DNA of 47,450 nucleotides from JAIRVZ01 sp031553755 (GCA_031553755.1 JAVBKZ010000095.1:1-47450); one strand, 5' to 3'; positions 26,873 through 36,061 are shown, numbered from the stretch's first letter. A program made the numbers and translations. Notes: generated from the letters alone by a model not told the origin.

Positions 26873-26902
26873 AAAAAATCCCGACATGAATCGGGATTTT
26901 TT
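26873..26902. terminator. Bidirectional rho-independent terminator
   Basis: AAAAAATCCCGA, loop CATGAA, TCGGGATTTTTT. A 12-bp perfect stem with A and T runs lies between two convergent genes (recombinase remnant and DUF4831 gene), so it can serve both. Confidence 0.88.
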
Positions 26903-26918
26903 ATTTTATAATAGTCTA

Positions 26919-28016
26919 TCACTGTTCTATTTTTTTTATACCTCCGGTTTCGGGGTAAAAATAAACTTTTACAGGAGCTTTTTTATCTTCGAATATAGGG
27001 TTGGCTAATACTTGAGTAGTTCCGAATTGAGTTATCGGGATAGTTCCTTTATAGATTGATTTGACGCCATAGAATACTTCGGTAGATGCTTGTCCCGGAA
27101 TGTTGTAGACTACACCTTCTTTTCCGTCTTTCGACTTATCTTTTTTATTGGTTTGTGTTGTAGAATTATTTAAATCAGAAGATTCAATTTTTTTCAAATT
27201 CATATATACTGGAACTCCTGATAAATCGTCGACTCCTACTATTCCTAAATATTTAGAAAAACGAAAAACGATTTCTTTGTCCATTTCACCTTTAGGTTCG
27301 ATTTCAAATTTTACCGTTTGTGTATATTTGCTTGAAGAACCGGAAAATAACTCAACTAAAGCTTTTTCCTGCTCTTCTAACTGTTGAAGTACCAATTTCA
27401 TGGCAACGCCATCGCGAGGAGCATTATCTGAATTTCCTGTCAGGATATCCATCCGGCTTTCTCTGATTTTATAAATTTGCTTAGCGGCGACTTCGGCCAT
27501 TTTATTTGTAGAACCAGCTTGTAAATATTCTTCCGTGAACAAAGCTTCCGGATTTAATTTTTCAGTCTGAAAGCTTGTTGTTTCTTTTTTTTCTATATTA
27601 TCTTCAGGGGCATATTCAGCGTTGATTGTACAAATCAGTCCATTTTCTGTTAAATAAACAAATGGAGCAACAGTTCCTGATTTTAATTCTACCAGATAAG
27701 ATTTGTCTTTGTCGGGAATTCCATTGGAAATAACATCCAAACTTTCAAGTTCATAAAATGACTTGTTTTCTGTAACAACATCGGTTAAACCCAAATATTT
27801 TTCAGCGTATTTATGATAAGGTCCGGCTTTCATTTCAACCTTTGAAATGTGGGCGTTGATTGTTAACACAGATTTTGGTAAGAAATAATTTACGCCGTAA
27901 TTGTTGCTCTTTGCCGCGCTTCTTTTTACAACTTTTGTTTGCGCAGAAATCTGACATAGACCTATGAGTAAAAGAGAGACTGAAAGAGTAAATTTTAAAA
28001 TAAATAAACGTTTCAT
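26919..28016 (-). CDS. DUF4831 family exported protein
   Basis: A 365-residue protein with a signal peptide (MKRLFILKFTLSVSLLLIGL, then CQISAQ). The sequence matches my memory of DUF4831, a Bacteroidetes family: YFLPKSVLTINAHISKVEMK, AGPYHKYAEKYLGL and RESRMDILTGNSDNAPRDG. The final third has YNIPGQASTEVFYGVKSIYK. It should act in the periplasm or at the outer membrane; the function of the family is unknown. It is a single gene, convergent with the recombinase remnant across a shared terminator. A TAGTTTTG -7 box (28085-28092, minus strand) about 70 bp upstream may be its promoter. Confidence 0.85.
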   Translation of the reverse strand: MKRLFILKFTLSVSLLLIGLCQISAQTKVVKRSAAKSNNYGVNYFLPKSVLTINAHISKVEMKAGPYHKYAEKYLGLTDVVTENKSFYELESLDVISNGIPDKDKSYLVELKSGTVAPFVYLTENGLICTINAEYAPEDNIEKKETTSFQTEKLNPEALFTEEYLQAGSTNKMAEVAAKQIYKIRESRMDILTGNSDNAPRDGVAMKLVLQQLEEQEKALVELFSGSSSKYTQTVKFEIEPKGEMDKEIVFRFSKYLGIVGVDDLSGVPVYMNLKKIESSDLNNSTTQTNKKDKSKDGKEGVVYNIPGQASTEVFYGVKSIYKGTIPITQFGTTQVLANPIFEDKKAPVKVYFYPETGGIKKIEQ

Positions 28017-28084
28017 ATATAATTTAGGTATTTAATCTGTTAATATGTACTCAGAATATAATTTAGAAATGAATAATATAGATA

Positions 28085-28092
28085 CAAAACTA
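28085..28092 (-). promoter_or_regulatory. Possible -7 box for the DUF4831 gene
   Basis: The minus strand reads TAGTTTTG, fitting TAnnTTTG. The expected TTG 20 bases upstream is TTT, so the match is partial. It lies in the 113-bp gap between nnr and the DUF4831 gene. Confidence 0.4.
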
Positions 28093-28129
28093 AATGAAAT
28101 ATTTGAAAAATGAAAAAAGTTTGTAGTTT

Positions 28130-29638
28130 TTAGACTTTTATTTCTTTAAAAGCTTTTCCTAAATATTTGATTATATCTCCGGCAATCAGGCTTTCTTCCG
28201 AATTTTCAAGTAAAGCTAAATTGCCAGCCAATCCATGTATGTATACTCCAATCAAACAGGCATCTAACGGACTGTAAGATTGAGCGGATAATCCAAGTAA
28301 AATTCCTGTTAAAACATCTCCGCTTCCCGCGGTTGCCATTCCGGCATTGCCGGTTGTATTGAAATAACAATCCCTTTCAGGAGTGCAAACTGCTGTATAT
28401 TTTCCTTTTAAAATGATGTAACATTGTGTAAGTACGGCAAAATCCATAGCATTTTGTAAACGTTCGTATGAAGATTCTGAATTTCCGTTTAATCTGTCGA
28501 ATTCTTTAGGATGAGGTGTCAATATACTGTTTTGAGGTATAAGGTCTATCAACGATTTATCGGAAGAAATAATATTCAGCGCGTCGGCATCGAGAATTAA
28601 AGGTTTTCCTGTTTCTAACAATTTTTTTAATGCGGAAACTGTCACATCATCCATTCCTATTCCCGGGCCAATGGCGATTGCGTTATAGTTTTCAGTATCC
28701 GGAAAATCACTGATTGCGAATTTGTTTTTATCAATACTTGTCATGGTTTCGGGAAAAGCCGTCTGCAAGATTAGGTTTCCTGATTGAGGAATATGCGCTG
28801 TTAATAATCCCGCTCCGGATTTCAAGCAAGCTTTGGCCGACAATATCGCGGCTCCCATTTTTCCCAAACTACCGGCAATCAACAACGCGTGTCCAAAATT
28901 TCCTTTGTGGGCAAAAATATCGCGGGTTTTATGGATGGATTGTATCTTTTTTTGTGTTATGGTTTGATAGGGAGTATTTGTTGAATCAATTCCATCCGGA
29001 TGCAGTTTTATATCAAGAATTTTTATTTTTCCGAGATAATGTTGATTTTCAGGAAAAAGAAATGACAATTTAGGAAATTGGAATGTAAAAGTACAATCCG
29101 CTTTCACAATAATCTTTTCTTTGTTTTGAGAATTATCTTCTCCGAATAAACCGGAAGGAATATCAATAGAAACAATTGTCGCGGATGATTCATTGATATA
29201 TTTAACAAGAGAAGTAAAACCACCCGATAATGGCTTATTTAAGCCGGAACCGAATAATCCGTCTATAACGATGTGTGATTCCTTTAATTTGGGAGCGTCA
29301 AATCCGTTTGTTATTTCGGTGAAATCAATTTTTGGTAATTCAAGCAGGCGTTCCTTATTCCCCTGGCAGTCGCTGCTGAGTTTGCCATGAATGTTAAATA
29401 GATATATCTTTATGATATAGCCTTTTAAATGTAATATTCTGGCTATGGCTAATGCGTCTCCTCCATTATTTCCCGGACCTGCAAAAACAATTATTTCGGA
29501 AAAATCCTGAAAAATAGGACAAAATTCATCGGTAAAAACACGAGCCGCCCTTTCCATTAATTCAATAGACGAAATAGGCTCATTTTCGATAGTATATGTG
29601 TCCAATTCTTTTATTTTGTCGGAAGTAAACAATTTCAT
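28130..29638 (-). CDS. nnr: Bifunctional NAD(P)H-hydrate epimerase / ADP-dependent NAD(P)H-hydrate dehydratase
   Basis: A 502-residue metabolite-repair enzyme that restores damaged hydrated NADH and NADPH. The N-terminal YjeF_N domain (about 1-215) is the epimerase: IIVFAGPGNNGGDALAIARI, HIVIDGLFGSGLNKPLSGGF and VSIDIPSGLFGED. The C-terminal ribokinase-like dehydratase (about 225-500) has HKGNFGHALLIAGSLGKMGA, AIGPGIGMD, LDADALNI, LTPHPKEFDRL and the nucleotide motif NAGMATAGSGDVLTGILLGL. The two-domain fusion and its length are standard in bacteria. It is transcribed away from hpt across a 143-bp gap. Confidence 0.96.
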   Translation of the reverse strand: MKLFTSDKIKELDTYTIENEPISSIELMERAARVFTDEFCPIFQDFSEIIVFAGPGNNGGDALAIARILHLKGYIIKIYLFNIHGKLSSDCQGNKERLLELPKIDFTEITNGFDAPKLKESHIVIDGLFGSGLNKPLSGGFTSLVKYINESSATIVSIDIPSGLFGEDNSQNKEKIIVKADCTFTFQFPKLSFLFPENQHYLGKIKILDIKLHPDGIDSTNTPYQTITQKKIQSIHKTRDIFAHKGNFGHALLIAGSLGKMGAAILSAKACLKSGAGLLTAHIPQSGNLILQTAFPETMTSIDKNKFAISDFPDTENYNAIAIGPGIGMDDVTVSALKKLLETGKPLILDADALNIISSDKSLIDLIPQNSILTPHPKEFDRLNGNSESSYERLQNAMDFAVLTQCYIILKGKYTAVCTPERDCYFNTTGNAGMATAGSGDVLTGILLGLSAQSYSPLDACLIGVYIHGLAGNLALLENSEESLIAGDIIKYLGKAFKEIKV

Positions 29639-29768
29639 TTTTCTTAATTTTTGTTTAATTTGCGAAGTTAGAGAATTTTTTAATGGATATTTGTTTCTGT
29701 AATATTAATTTATCAACAATTGCAGTGAAAAAAATATTTTTTTGAAAGTAATATCGTCTTATTTTTTG

Positions 29769-29776
29769 TACTTTTG
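29769..29776 (+). promoter_or_regulatory. Promoter -7 box of hpt
   Basis: TACTTTTG matches TAnnTTTG and lies 30 bp before the hpt ATG. The nearest upstream TTG (29742-29744) is 24 bases away, longer than the usual 19-21. It rules out a TTG start at 29782, which would fall at the transcription start. Confidence 0.55.
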
Positions 29777-29805
29777 CGCGCTTGATTAGAAAAGTAATCG
29801 TTTAT

Positions 29806-30351
29806 ATGTCCGTAATTCAGGTTCAAAATAAACAATTTGAATTATTCATTTCAGAAGATGAAATCCGAAATTCAATCAAAGAAGTATCTCAAAGAATGAT
29901 TTCTGATTTACACGACAAAAATCCATTGATTATTTGTGTTTTAAATGGGGTTTTTATTTTTGCGGCCGATTTGATCAGGTGTTTTGAATTTCCTTGTGAA
30001 GTGGCATTTATCCGTCTGAAATCATATTCGGGAACAAATTCTTCAGGAAAAATAATAGAAATAAACGGATTGGTTGAAGATGTTAAAGGCAGAAATGTGG
30101 TAATTATTGAAGATATTGTAGATACCGGAAATACCATTCAATATTTAAAGCAAAATATTTTATCTCAACAACCGGAATCATTACGTATTGCGACATTATT
30201 TTTAAAACCGGAAGCTTTACAAGTAGATGTAGATGTCGATTATGTTGTAATGAAAATCCCTAATGAATTTATTGTCGGTTATGGATTGGATTACAATGGT
30301 TATGGCAGGAATTTTAGGAATGTATATAAGATAAAAGAAATTGAAGGTTGA
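29806..30351 (+). CDS. hpt: Hypoxanthine phosphoribosyltransferase
   Basis: A 181-residue purine-salvage enzyme joining PRPP to hypoxanthine or guanine. Conserved parts are PLIICVLNGVFIFAADLIRC (first PPi-binding loop), VAFIRLKSYSG, the PRPP-binding motif VVIIEDIVDTGNTIQYL and VVMKIPNEFIVGYGLDYNGY near the C-terminus. The ATG at 29806 (MSVIQVQNKQFEL) is chosen over the upstream TTG because of promoter placement. adk and obgE follow on the same strand with gaps of about 45 bp each, so the three may be co-transcribed. With guaB in the same window, purine genes are represented twice, but not in one operon. Confidence 0.93.
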   Translation: MSVIQVQNKQFELFISEDEIRNSIKEVSQRMISDLHDKNPLIICVLNGVFIFAADLIRCFEFPCEVAFIRLKSYSGTNSSGKIIEINGLVEDVKGRNVVIIEDIVDTGNTIQYLKQNILSQQPESLRIATLFLKPEALQVDVDVDYVVMKIPNEFIVGYGLDYNGYGRNFRNVYKIKEIEG

Positions 30352-30397
30352 TATAATTTAATTTCCAAATCTCAGTAATAATAGGCAAAAGTAAAAG

Positions 30398-30973
30398 ATG
30401 TTTAATGTGGTTATTTTTGGTGCTCCCGGCTCTGGAAAGGGAACACAAAGTGAATTAATTGTCAAAAAATACGGACTTCATCATATTTCAACAGGAGAAG
30501 TTCTCCGGGAAGAAATAAAAAACAGGACGGAATTAGGGGTAATTGCAGATGGATATATATCTAAAGGACAGTTAGTTCCGGATGATCTGATAATTAGTGT
30601 ACTCGATGGTATTCTTTGTAAGACTCAAAACGAAAAAGGATATATATTTGATGGTTTTCCCCGGACAATGGAACAAGGAGAAGCGTTGGATAAATTGCTT
30701 CGGGATAGAAAAACTTCGATCTTAGCAGCTTTAAGCCTTGAAGTAGAGGAAGATGTATTGGTAGACCGTATTTTGAAAAGAGGAGAGCAGACCGGAAGAG
30801 CTGATGATAATTTAGAAACCATACAATCCCGATTGAAAGTATATCACAAACAAACGGAACCTCTTAAAGAATTTTATAAAAAACAAGGGAAAAATATTAA
30901 TATTAAAGGAACCGGTTCTGTTGAAGAGATCTTTGATCGAATAAGTTTAACTTTAGACAGAATCATTAAATAA
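30398..30973 (+). CDS. adk: Adenylate kinase
   Basis: A 191-residue enzyme converting ATP + AMP to two ADP. The P-loop is GAPGSGKGTQSELI at the N-terminus. The AMP-binding part has HHISTGEVLREEIKNRTELG and YIFDGFPRTMEQGEALDKLL. The LID (LKRGEQTGRADDNLETIQSR) is the short type without a zinc-binding Cys cluster, as in Bacteroidetes. The protein ends in a regular helix (IFDRISLTLDRIIK). It lies between hpt and obgE, a common grouping in this order. Just past its stop there are three tandem GATAAAA units (30974-30994). Confidence 0.97.
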   Translation: MFNVVIFGAPGSGKGTQSELIVKKYGLHHISTGEVLREEIKNRTELGVIADGYISKGQLVPDDLIISVLDGILCKTQNEKGYIFDGFPRTMEQGEALDKLLRDRKTSILAALSLEVEEDVLVDRILKRGEQTGRADDNLETIQSRLKVYHKQTEPLKEFYKKQGKNINIKGTGSVEEIFDRISLTLDRIIK

Positions 30974-31016
30974 GATAAAAGATAAAAGATAAAAATAATT
31001 TTTTAGTTTTATTACC

Positions 31017-32159
31017 GTGGCAGATTCTAATTTTGTAGATTACGTAAAAATATATTGCCGTTCAGGAAAGGGTGGGAGAGGTTCTTCTCATTTCCGGAGG
31101 GAAAAATACATTCCCCGTGGAGGCCCGGATGGAGGAGATGGCGGAAGAGGAGGCCATGTTATTTTACGTGGTAACCGGAATTACTGGACATTGCTTCACC
31201 TGAAATATGCGCGTCATATCCTTGCAGGAAGCGGAGAAGGTGGGATCGGACGCTTGTGTCATGGCAAAGACGGAGAAGATAAAATCATTGAAGTACCTTG
31301 CGGAACTGTCGTCTTTGACGGCGAAACCGGAGAATATATTTGTGATGTAACTTCACACGGACAAGAAATCATCTTGTTGAAAGGAGGAAGAGGCGGTTTG
31401 GGAAACAACCATTTCAAAACCGCAACTAATCAGGCTCCGCGTTATGCCCAACCGGGCGAACCTTTTCAGGAGAGAAAAATTATTCTTCAATTAAAATTAC
31501 TTGCCGATGTAGGTTTGGTTGGTTTTCCCAATGCCGGAAAATCTACATTACTTTCAGTTGTTTCGGCTGCGAAACCCAAAATCGCAAATTATCCATTTAC
31601 GACATTAGAACCCAATTTAGGAATTGTCGGTTACCGTGATAACCAGTCGTTCGTCATGGCTGATATTCCCGGTATTATCGAAGGAGCGAGTGAAGGAAAG
31701 GGATTGGGACTTCGTTTTTTAAGACATATAGAGCGTAATTCTCTATTGCTATTTATGGTTCCTGCCGATGCCGATGATATTAAAAAAGAATATGAAATAC
31801 TTCTGAATGAATTGATTCAATATAATCCCGAATTAGTTGATAAAAAAAGAATATTAGCTATCACTAAATCGGATATGTTGGACGAAGAATTGATGGAAGG
31901 ACTTAGCGAAGATTTACCGGAAATACCTCATATTTTTATATCTTCTATCACGCAATTCAATACCACACAGTTGAAAGATATGTTGTGGCGGGAATTGAAT
32001 AACCAAGATTTTCACGATGTTGAGAGCATTGTTCATCGTCCGATGGATATCAATCTTGAAGTAGAAGATGATGGTTACGATTATGATGTTCCGGAATATG
32101 ATGAAGAAGACGATTTTGACATTGAAGAAGGCAATTACGATGAAATTGATTGGGAATAA
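31017..32159 (+). CDS. obgE: Obg GTPase (ribosome assembly / stress)
   Basis: A 380-residue GTPase starting at a GTG (31017; ADSNFVDYVKIYCRSGKGGR). The Gly-rich Obg fold (about 1-158) has FRREKYIPRGGPDGGDGGRG and LKGGRGGLGNNHFKTATNQA. The G domain has G1 GFPNAGKSTLLS, G2 ANYPFTTLEPN, G3 ADIPGIIEGASEGKGLG, G4 TKSD and G5 SSIT. The C-terminal tail of about 45 residues is very acidic (DVPEYDEEDDFDIEEGNYDE), as in other Bacteroidetes Obg proteins. It acts on the 50S ribosomal subunit. The TPR lipoprotein gene begins inside its last 20 bases. Confidence 0.97.
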   Translation: MADSNFVDYVKIYCRSGKGGRGSSHFRREKYIPRGGPDGGDGGRGGHVILRGNRNYWTLLHLKYARHILAGSGEGGIGRLCHGKDGEDKIIEVPCGTVVFDGETGEYICDVTSHGQEIILLKGGRGGLGNNHFKTATNQAPRYAQPGEPFQERKIILQLKLLADVGLVGFPNAGKSTLLSVVSAAKPKIANYPFTTLEPNLGIVGYRDNQSFVMADIPGIIEGASEGKGLGLRFLRHIERNSLLLFMVPADADDIKKEYEILLNELIQYNPELVDKKRILAITKSDMLDEELMEGLSEDLPEIPHIFISSITQFNTTQLKDMLWRELNNQDFHDVESIVHRPMDINLEVEDDGYDYDVPEYDEEDDFDIEEGNYDEIDWE

Positions 32160-32817
32160 ATTCCTTTGGCTTCTTTTATTTGCAATTTTATTTTCATGTC
32201 AGCAAAAGTCTAATATTTCATCACAATTATTATTGGCCGATGAATTGATGGACAATTGTCCCGACAGTTCTCTTCACATTCTCCAATCTATTCCATCAAC
32301 CGCGAATCTTTCTGAAAAAGAAAAAGCTTTACATGCGCTTTTACTCACAAAAGCGTACTATAAAAACCGTATTCCGGTAGAATCCGACTCATTAATCAAC
32401 ATTGCTGCCGATTATTTTTTATCGGGAAATGATTTGTTGAACAAGGCTTACACATGTTATTACATGGGACGGATTAATCAAAAGAATAAAAATCCGAAAG
32501 CAGCCTGGGAAAACTACAGAGAGGCTGCGAATACAGCGGAAAAAACCACCGATAACAAATTGATTCACTTGATTTATAACCATTGGGGCATTCTTTGTTT
32601 TGAACAGGAATTATATGATGAATCGCAGGGAAAATATTTTAAATCGCTGCATTATGCCGAACAGATAAATGACAGTACCGCTATGGTTTTTATTTTGAAT
32701 GATATTGCTGATATTTATCAATTCAAAGAAGACTATGATAAAATGTTGAAATACCGCTTTCGAGCATTTGAAATAGCTCAAAAGCTGAATGAGCAAACCA
32801 TTGACAACTTCTGTTAA
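32140..32817 (+). pseudogene. TPR lipoprotein, truncated by an IS fragment
   Basis: From the ATG at 32140, which overlaps the obgE stop by 20 bp, 225 residues read MKLIGNKFLWLLLFAILFSC, a lipoprotein signal with Cys20. Several TPR-like helical pairs follow (AYTCYYMGRINQKNKNPKAA, YNHWGILCFEQELYDESQGK, YKFKEDYDK-type stretches). Such N-terminal halves usually belong to 500-600-residue Bacteroidetes proteins with a transmembrane helix and a DNA-binding or kinase-type end. Here the frame meets IS-derived sequence at about 32795-32800 and stops after LNEQTIDNFC. The missing C-terminus makes a full function unlikely, though a secreted TPR fragment could still be made. Confidence 0.68.
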
Positions 32818-32907
32818 ACAACTTTGGGTGGTATATCTTCTTTTGGCTTTTGATAAATGAGGTATGATTTCTGCATTTATCGTATCTTTGTCCAGTACTT
32901 GGTACAT
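32800..32907 (-). mobile_element. N-terminal fragment of an IS5-type transposase
   Basis: From an ATG at 32907 the minus strand reads MYQVLDKDTINAEIIPHLSK, then AKRRYTTQSCLTEVVN. This matches the start of IS5-family transposases of the DUF4096 type (MYxVL.KD.I..EILPHL...KRG). After about 36 residues the frame runs into the antisense of the TPR gene, so the remainder of the element is gone. I could not find its terminal repeats. It marks the breakpoint that truncated the TPR gene. Confidence 0.65.
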
Positions 32908-33463
32908 GAAAAAGGAATTTTTTTTTGTTTTACTGCTTACTAAACGTTCCTTTCTCTTTTTTAGTATTTAAAAATTGAAAAGTCTAAATGACCTCACGGA
33001 TTAATTCTCCAATGATAATAAAAATATTGATCTTCGAAATTGATAATATTTGTTATAGATTTGCTCCCGCATCCAATTTGGTAGTGGGTTTTTCGTTTTA
33101 AAGCACTTTATTTTTATTGTTAAATATTTGTTGCAAAAATACTACAATGTCTTTAAATTATGACAAAAAACTGTTGAATAAGGAGTATTGAATAATTGTT
33201 TAGGGAGGCAAAAATATATAATGTTGTCAGTGGAACAACAATAGAACCGATTATTTTCTTCTTTTTAGTAAAAAACATTTTTGAAGATGATATTTAAGGC
33301 TACTAAATTACAAATTTTAAGTGTTATGAGAAAAATATGGATTATAATTAATTCTGAAAAAATTGTTTGTTTTTATTTGTGAATAATTTTTAAGTATATT
33401 TGTAAAATATCGATGAAGAAAGTATCTATTTTAATTTTTAAGCTATAAATCAATACAAAACAC
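32908..33463. other. AT-rich gap before the CRISPR operon
   Basis: No convincing gene. The left part must hold the upstream end of the IS fragment. A minus-strand TATTTTTG box (33134-33141), preceded by a TTG 22 bases upstream, looks like an orphan promoter pointing at the IS fragment. The right part holds the likely cas operon promoter. A tiny frame after GGGAGG near 33222 (7 codons) is not convincing. Confidence 0.5.
33395..33402 (+). promoter_or_regulatory. Possible -7 box of the cas operon
   Basis: TATATTTG matches TAnnTTTG and lies 62 bp before cas6. No TTG occurs at the right spacing (the nearest are 15 and 25 bases away), so support is partial. Confidence 0.45.
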
Positions 33464-34507
33464 ATGAATCGTTTTTTATTTTTATATAAAAACCTTTTTT
33501 ACCATCGGTTAGATATCCGAATTGCTGCTACTGGAAATACTATTTGGGATGCTTGGTCAGGCGCAATTATCCGTAATAATTTGTTATATGCAGCAGAGCA
33601 GATTTACGTGGAAAAAACACAGAAAACACTGAGAGAAACAATCAATGATTTTCCTTTGCTGATATCTCATCCGCTATATAATGCATTGAAAGACGGATTT
33701 CCGAAAGGATACCAAATATCATTGCTTTCGCATATCAATCTCGACCATGCTCCGTTGAAATTATCTCCAAATGAAATCGTGTCATTTTCTTTAATACTGA
33801 TTGGAAATATGTCGGAGTATTATCACTTTTTCATACAGGCTATCCGGTTAATGTGCAATCGCGGATTGGGAAAACCACAACATCCGTTTTTGTTGATTGA
33901 TGTATGTGAACACTCCAATCATAACGAATCTCAAATCGTGGCAATAGAGCGCACCAACCTGATTGATAAATTGCGTTTTCCGGTCTATTTTGATGATTAT
34001 TTTTGGCAAGAAGAAAAAACGGAGATCTGTTCCGAACTTTTCGTTCATTACACTACACCAATTATTTTATTCCGTTCTCGCAACAAAAAAAATACACAAT
34101 TAAGTTATCAGGATAAATGCAATCTTTTCCCCGGTTTTTATCAATTAGTGCGTTCGGCCTTTTTTCGGTTGTCAAAATTACATGTTATATATATTGATGC
34201 CAACGACTATCCTGCCAATCTGCAGGATGAAGGACTGATTGAATCTTTTCTTCAAAAAGCAGGATATCCGATTCTTCAATCGGCGAATATCAGTCGTGTT
34301 GTGCTCCAAAATACGCTTAAAAAAGAAAGAGTTAATACAATGCCGTTGGCCGGTTACATAGGTGAGCAGGTTTATTCCGGTTATTTCAACGATTATTTGC
34401 CTTTATTGAAATTTATGGAAGAAATTGGCGTGGGAAACGAGGTGGTGTATGGAATGGGAAGGTATAGAGTGGAAATTAAAAATAAAAAATTAATATCTAA
34501 AATTTAG
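33464..34507 (+). CDS. cas6: Cas6 CRISPR RNA endoribonuclease
   Basis: A 347-residue protein that should cut the pre-crRNA within each repeat, leaving an 8-base 5' tag (AUUGAGAC here). The C-terminal Cas6 signature is clear: MPLAGYIGEQVYSGYFNDYL, PLLKFMEEIGVGNEVVYGMG, RYRVE (Gly-rich loop of the second RAMP fold). The N-terminal half (LDIRIAATGNTIWDAWSGAI) is divergent. It is the first gene of the locus, 6 bp before cas10, with a possible promoter at 33395. No Shine-Dalgarno sequence is seen, as is normal for the host. Catalytic residues cannot be assigned by eye. Confidence 0.85.
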   Translation: MNRFLFLYKNLFYHRLDIRIAATGNTIWDAWSGAIIRNNLLYAAEQIYVEKTQKTLRETINDFPLLISHPLYNALKDGFPKGYQISLLSHINLDHAPLKLSPNEIVSFSLILIGNMSEYYHFFIQAIRLMCNRGLGKPQHPFLLIDVCEHSNHNESQIVAIERTNLIDKLRFPVYFDDYFWQEEKTEICSELFVHYTTPIILFRSRNKKNTQLSYQDKCNLFPGFYQLVRSAFFRLSKLHVIYIDANDYPANLQDEGLIESFLQKAGYPILQSANISRVVLQNTLKKERVNTMPLAGYIGEQVYSGYFNDYLPLLKFMEEIGVGNEVVYGMGRYRVEIKNKKLISKI

Positions 34508-34513
34508 TAATAT

Positions 34514-36055
34514 ATGGAAAACGAAAACACAAAGTATCTCTATGGAGCTTCCGTTCAGGGGATACAAGGGTTTATTTTTCAGACAAATAAACTCAAAGAA
34601 ATTGTTGGCGGTAGTGAATTGGTGGAAGAGATTTGCACCACCGCATTTAATGAATTTGCCACAAATGGAGAATCTATTGTAAGAGCTGCCGGAAATATCA
34701 AACACATTTTTCAAAATGAAGATGATTGTAAAAATGCTGTAAGAACCTTTCCCCGAAAAGTGATGAGTATGGCGCCGGGAATTACGATCAGTCAGGCAGT
34801 GGTCACATTGAAAAATGATGAGTCGGATTATGCAAAACAATCGAATGAGCTTGAAATGTTGCTACGAGCGCAACGCAATAAAGCTATGAGATCAATGACA
34901 TTAGGACTGATGGGGATTAGCCGCGCTCCATCAACTGGATTACCGGCTATTGAAGAAAAGAAGACTGATAAAAAGGAAAAAGAGTTGCTTGATTCAGCTT
35001 CTGTTCAAAAAATCAGCCGATACAAAGCAACTCAAAAATTAGTCGAAAAATCTTTTGGAATAAGATTGCAAGATAAAAACATTGCTTATGATATCGAAGA
35101 TATTACCGATAATAACAACTGGATTGCCGTGATACATGCTGATGGCAACGGAATGGGTGCTGTTTTTCAAGAAGTTGGCAAACATAAAGAAGACATGAAA
35201 CTGATTTCTCCTGCGGTAAACCGGATAACAGAATTTGCAGCCCAACAAGCTTTCAATGCAGTTAAAGATAGATTCTCAGATAAAAGTATTATTCCTATTC
35301 GCCCTGTAGTGTTGGGAGGAGATGATTTAACCTTGATATGCCGTGCCGATTTGGCAATGGAATACACCAAAGTTTTTTTGGAAGAATTTGAAGCTGCATC
35401 CAAAGGAGAATCTCTTGGATTAAAAAACTTAAAACTTGAAAAAGACACCAGTAAAAAAGCTGTGGAAAAAGGACTTACCGCATGTGCCGGAGTTGCATTT
35501 ATCAAATCTTCCTATCCGTTTCATTATGCAGTACATTTAGCGGAAAGCCTTTGTGGGCGTGCAAAAAAAGCGGCTAAAGGATTAAATTCGGAAGCGGAAT
35601 TGTTGCCTCCATCTTGTTTGATGTTTCATAAGGTACAAGATAGTTTTGTAGAAGACTTCTCTGAAATTGTGACAAGAGAATTAACACCACAAGAAAATCT
35701 TTCATTTGAATATGGACCTTATTATTGCGGAGATAGAGCTAATGCCTTTGGTTCAAAAACTTCTAATACTATTGAAAGTTTGCTGGGGGAAGTACAAAAA
35801 CTACAAAATCCAAATGATAAGGAGTTCAATGCTGTGAAATCTAACTTGAGACAATGGATTGGTCTTTTGTTTGATGATCCGGAAGCGGCAAATCAGCGAA
35901 TGAAACGTATCAGGAAAGTTTCACCTAAAGCAAAAGAATACATAGACGAGAAATATGAAAGTGTGATGGCTGTAAATAATGTAAATAAAATACCATTCTA
36001 TGATATTCTTTCATTGGCATCATTAAATATTACAACAAAAGAATCAAAAAAATAA
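34514..36055 (+). CDS. cas10: Cas10 (type III signature) lacking the HD nuclease domain
   Basis: A 513-residue Cas10/Cmr2-like protein. It begins directly in the first palm region (YGASVQGIQGFIF, residues about 10-22; KEIVGGSELVEEI), so the N-terminal HD ssDNase domain present in many Cas10 proteins is missing. DGNGMG lies at 210-215 and the cyclase motif GGDD at 268-271 (VVLGGDDLTLICRADLAMEY). A C-terminal helical part follows (ACAGVAFIKSSYPFHYAVHL, AESLCGRAKKAAKG). Intact GGDD predicts synthesis of cyclic oligoadenylate when target RNA binds. The Card1-like and membrane CARF genes downstream fit that output. Confidence 0.9.
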   Translation: MENENTKYLYGASVQGIQGFIFQTNKLKEIVGGSELVEEICTTAFNEFATNGESIVRAAGNIKHIFQNEDDCKNAVRTFPRKVMSMAPGITISQAVVTLKNDESDYAKQSNELEMLLRAQRNKAMRSMTLGLMGISRAPSTGLPAIEEKKTDKKEKELLDSASVQKISRYKATQKLVEKSFGIRLQDKNIAYDIEDITDNNNWIAVIHADGNGMGAVFQEVGKHKEDMKLISPAVNRITEFAAQQAFNAVKDRFSDKSIIPIRPVVLGGDDLTLICRADLAMEYTKVFLEEFEAASKGESLGLKNLKLEKDTSKKAVEKGLTACAGVAFIKSSYPFHYAVHLAESLCGRAKKAAKGLNSEAELLPPSCLMFHKVQDSFVEDFSEIVTRELTPQENLSFEYGPYYCGDRANAFGSKTSNTIESLLGEVQKLQNPNDKEFNAVKSNLRQWIGLLFDDPEAANQRMKRIRKVSPKAKEYIDEKYESVMAVNNVNKIPFYDILSLASLNITTKESKK

Positions 36056-36061
36056 AGGAGG
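36054..36061 (+). promoter_or_regulatory. Strong Shine-Dalgarno sequence before the Csm3-like gene
   Basis: AAAGGAGG, 7 bases before the ATG at 36069. It is one of five such sites before consecutive genes here, unusual for a Bacteroidetes chromosome. Confidence 0.85.

Noticed and set aside
29782..29805. TTG start for hpt at 29782
   Set aside because: It falls at the predicted transcription start; the ATG at 29806 gives the normal N-terminus.
32068..32139. Early start of the TPR gene inside obgE
   Set aside because: The extra residues read the acidic obgE tail in another frame; the lipoprotein signal begins at 32140.
33222..33245. Seven-codon frame after GGGAGG upstream of cas6
   Set aside because: Too short, with no other support; the Shine-Dalgarno-like string may be chance.
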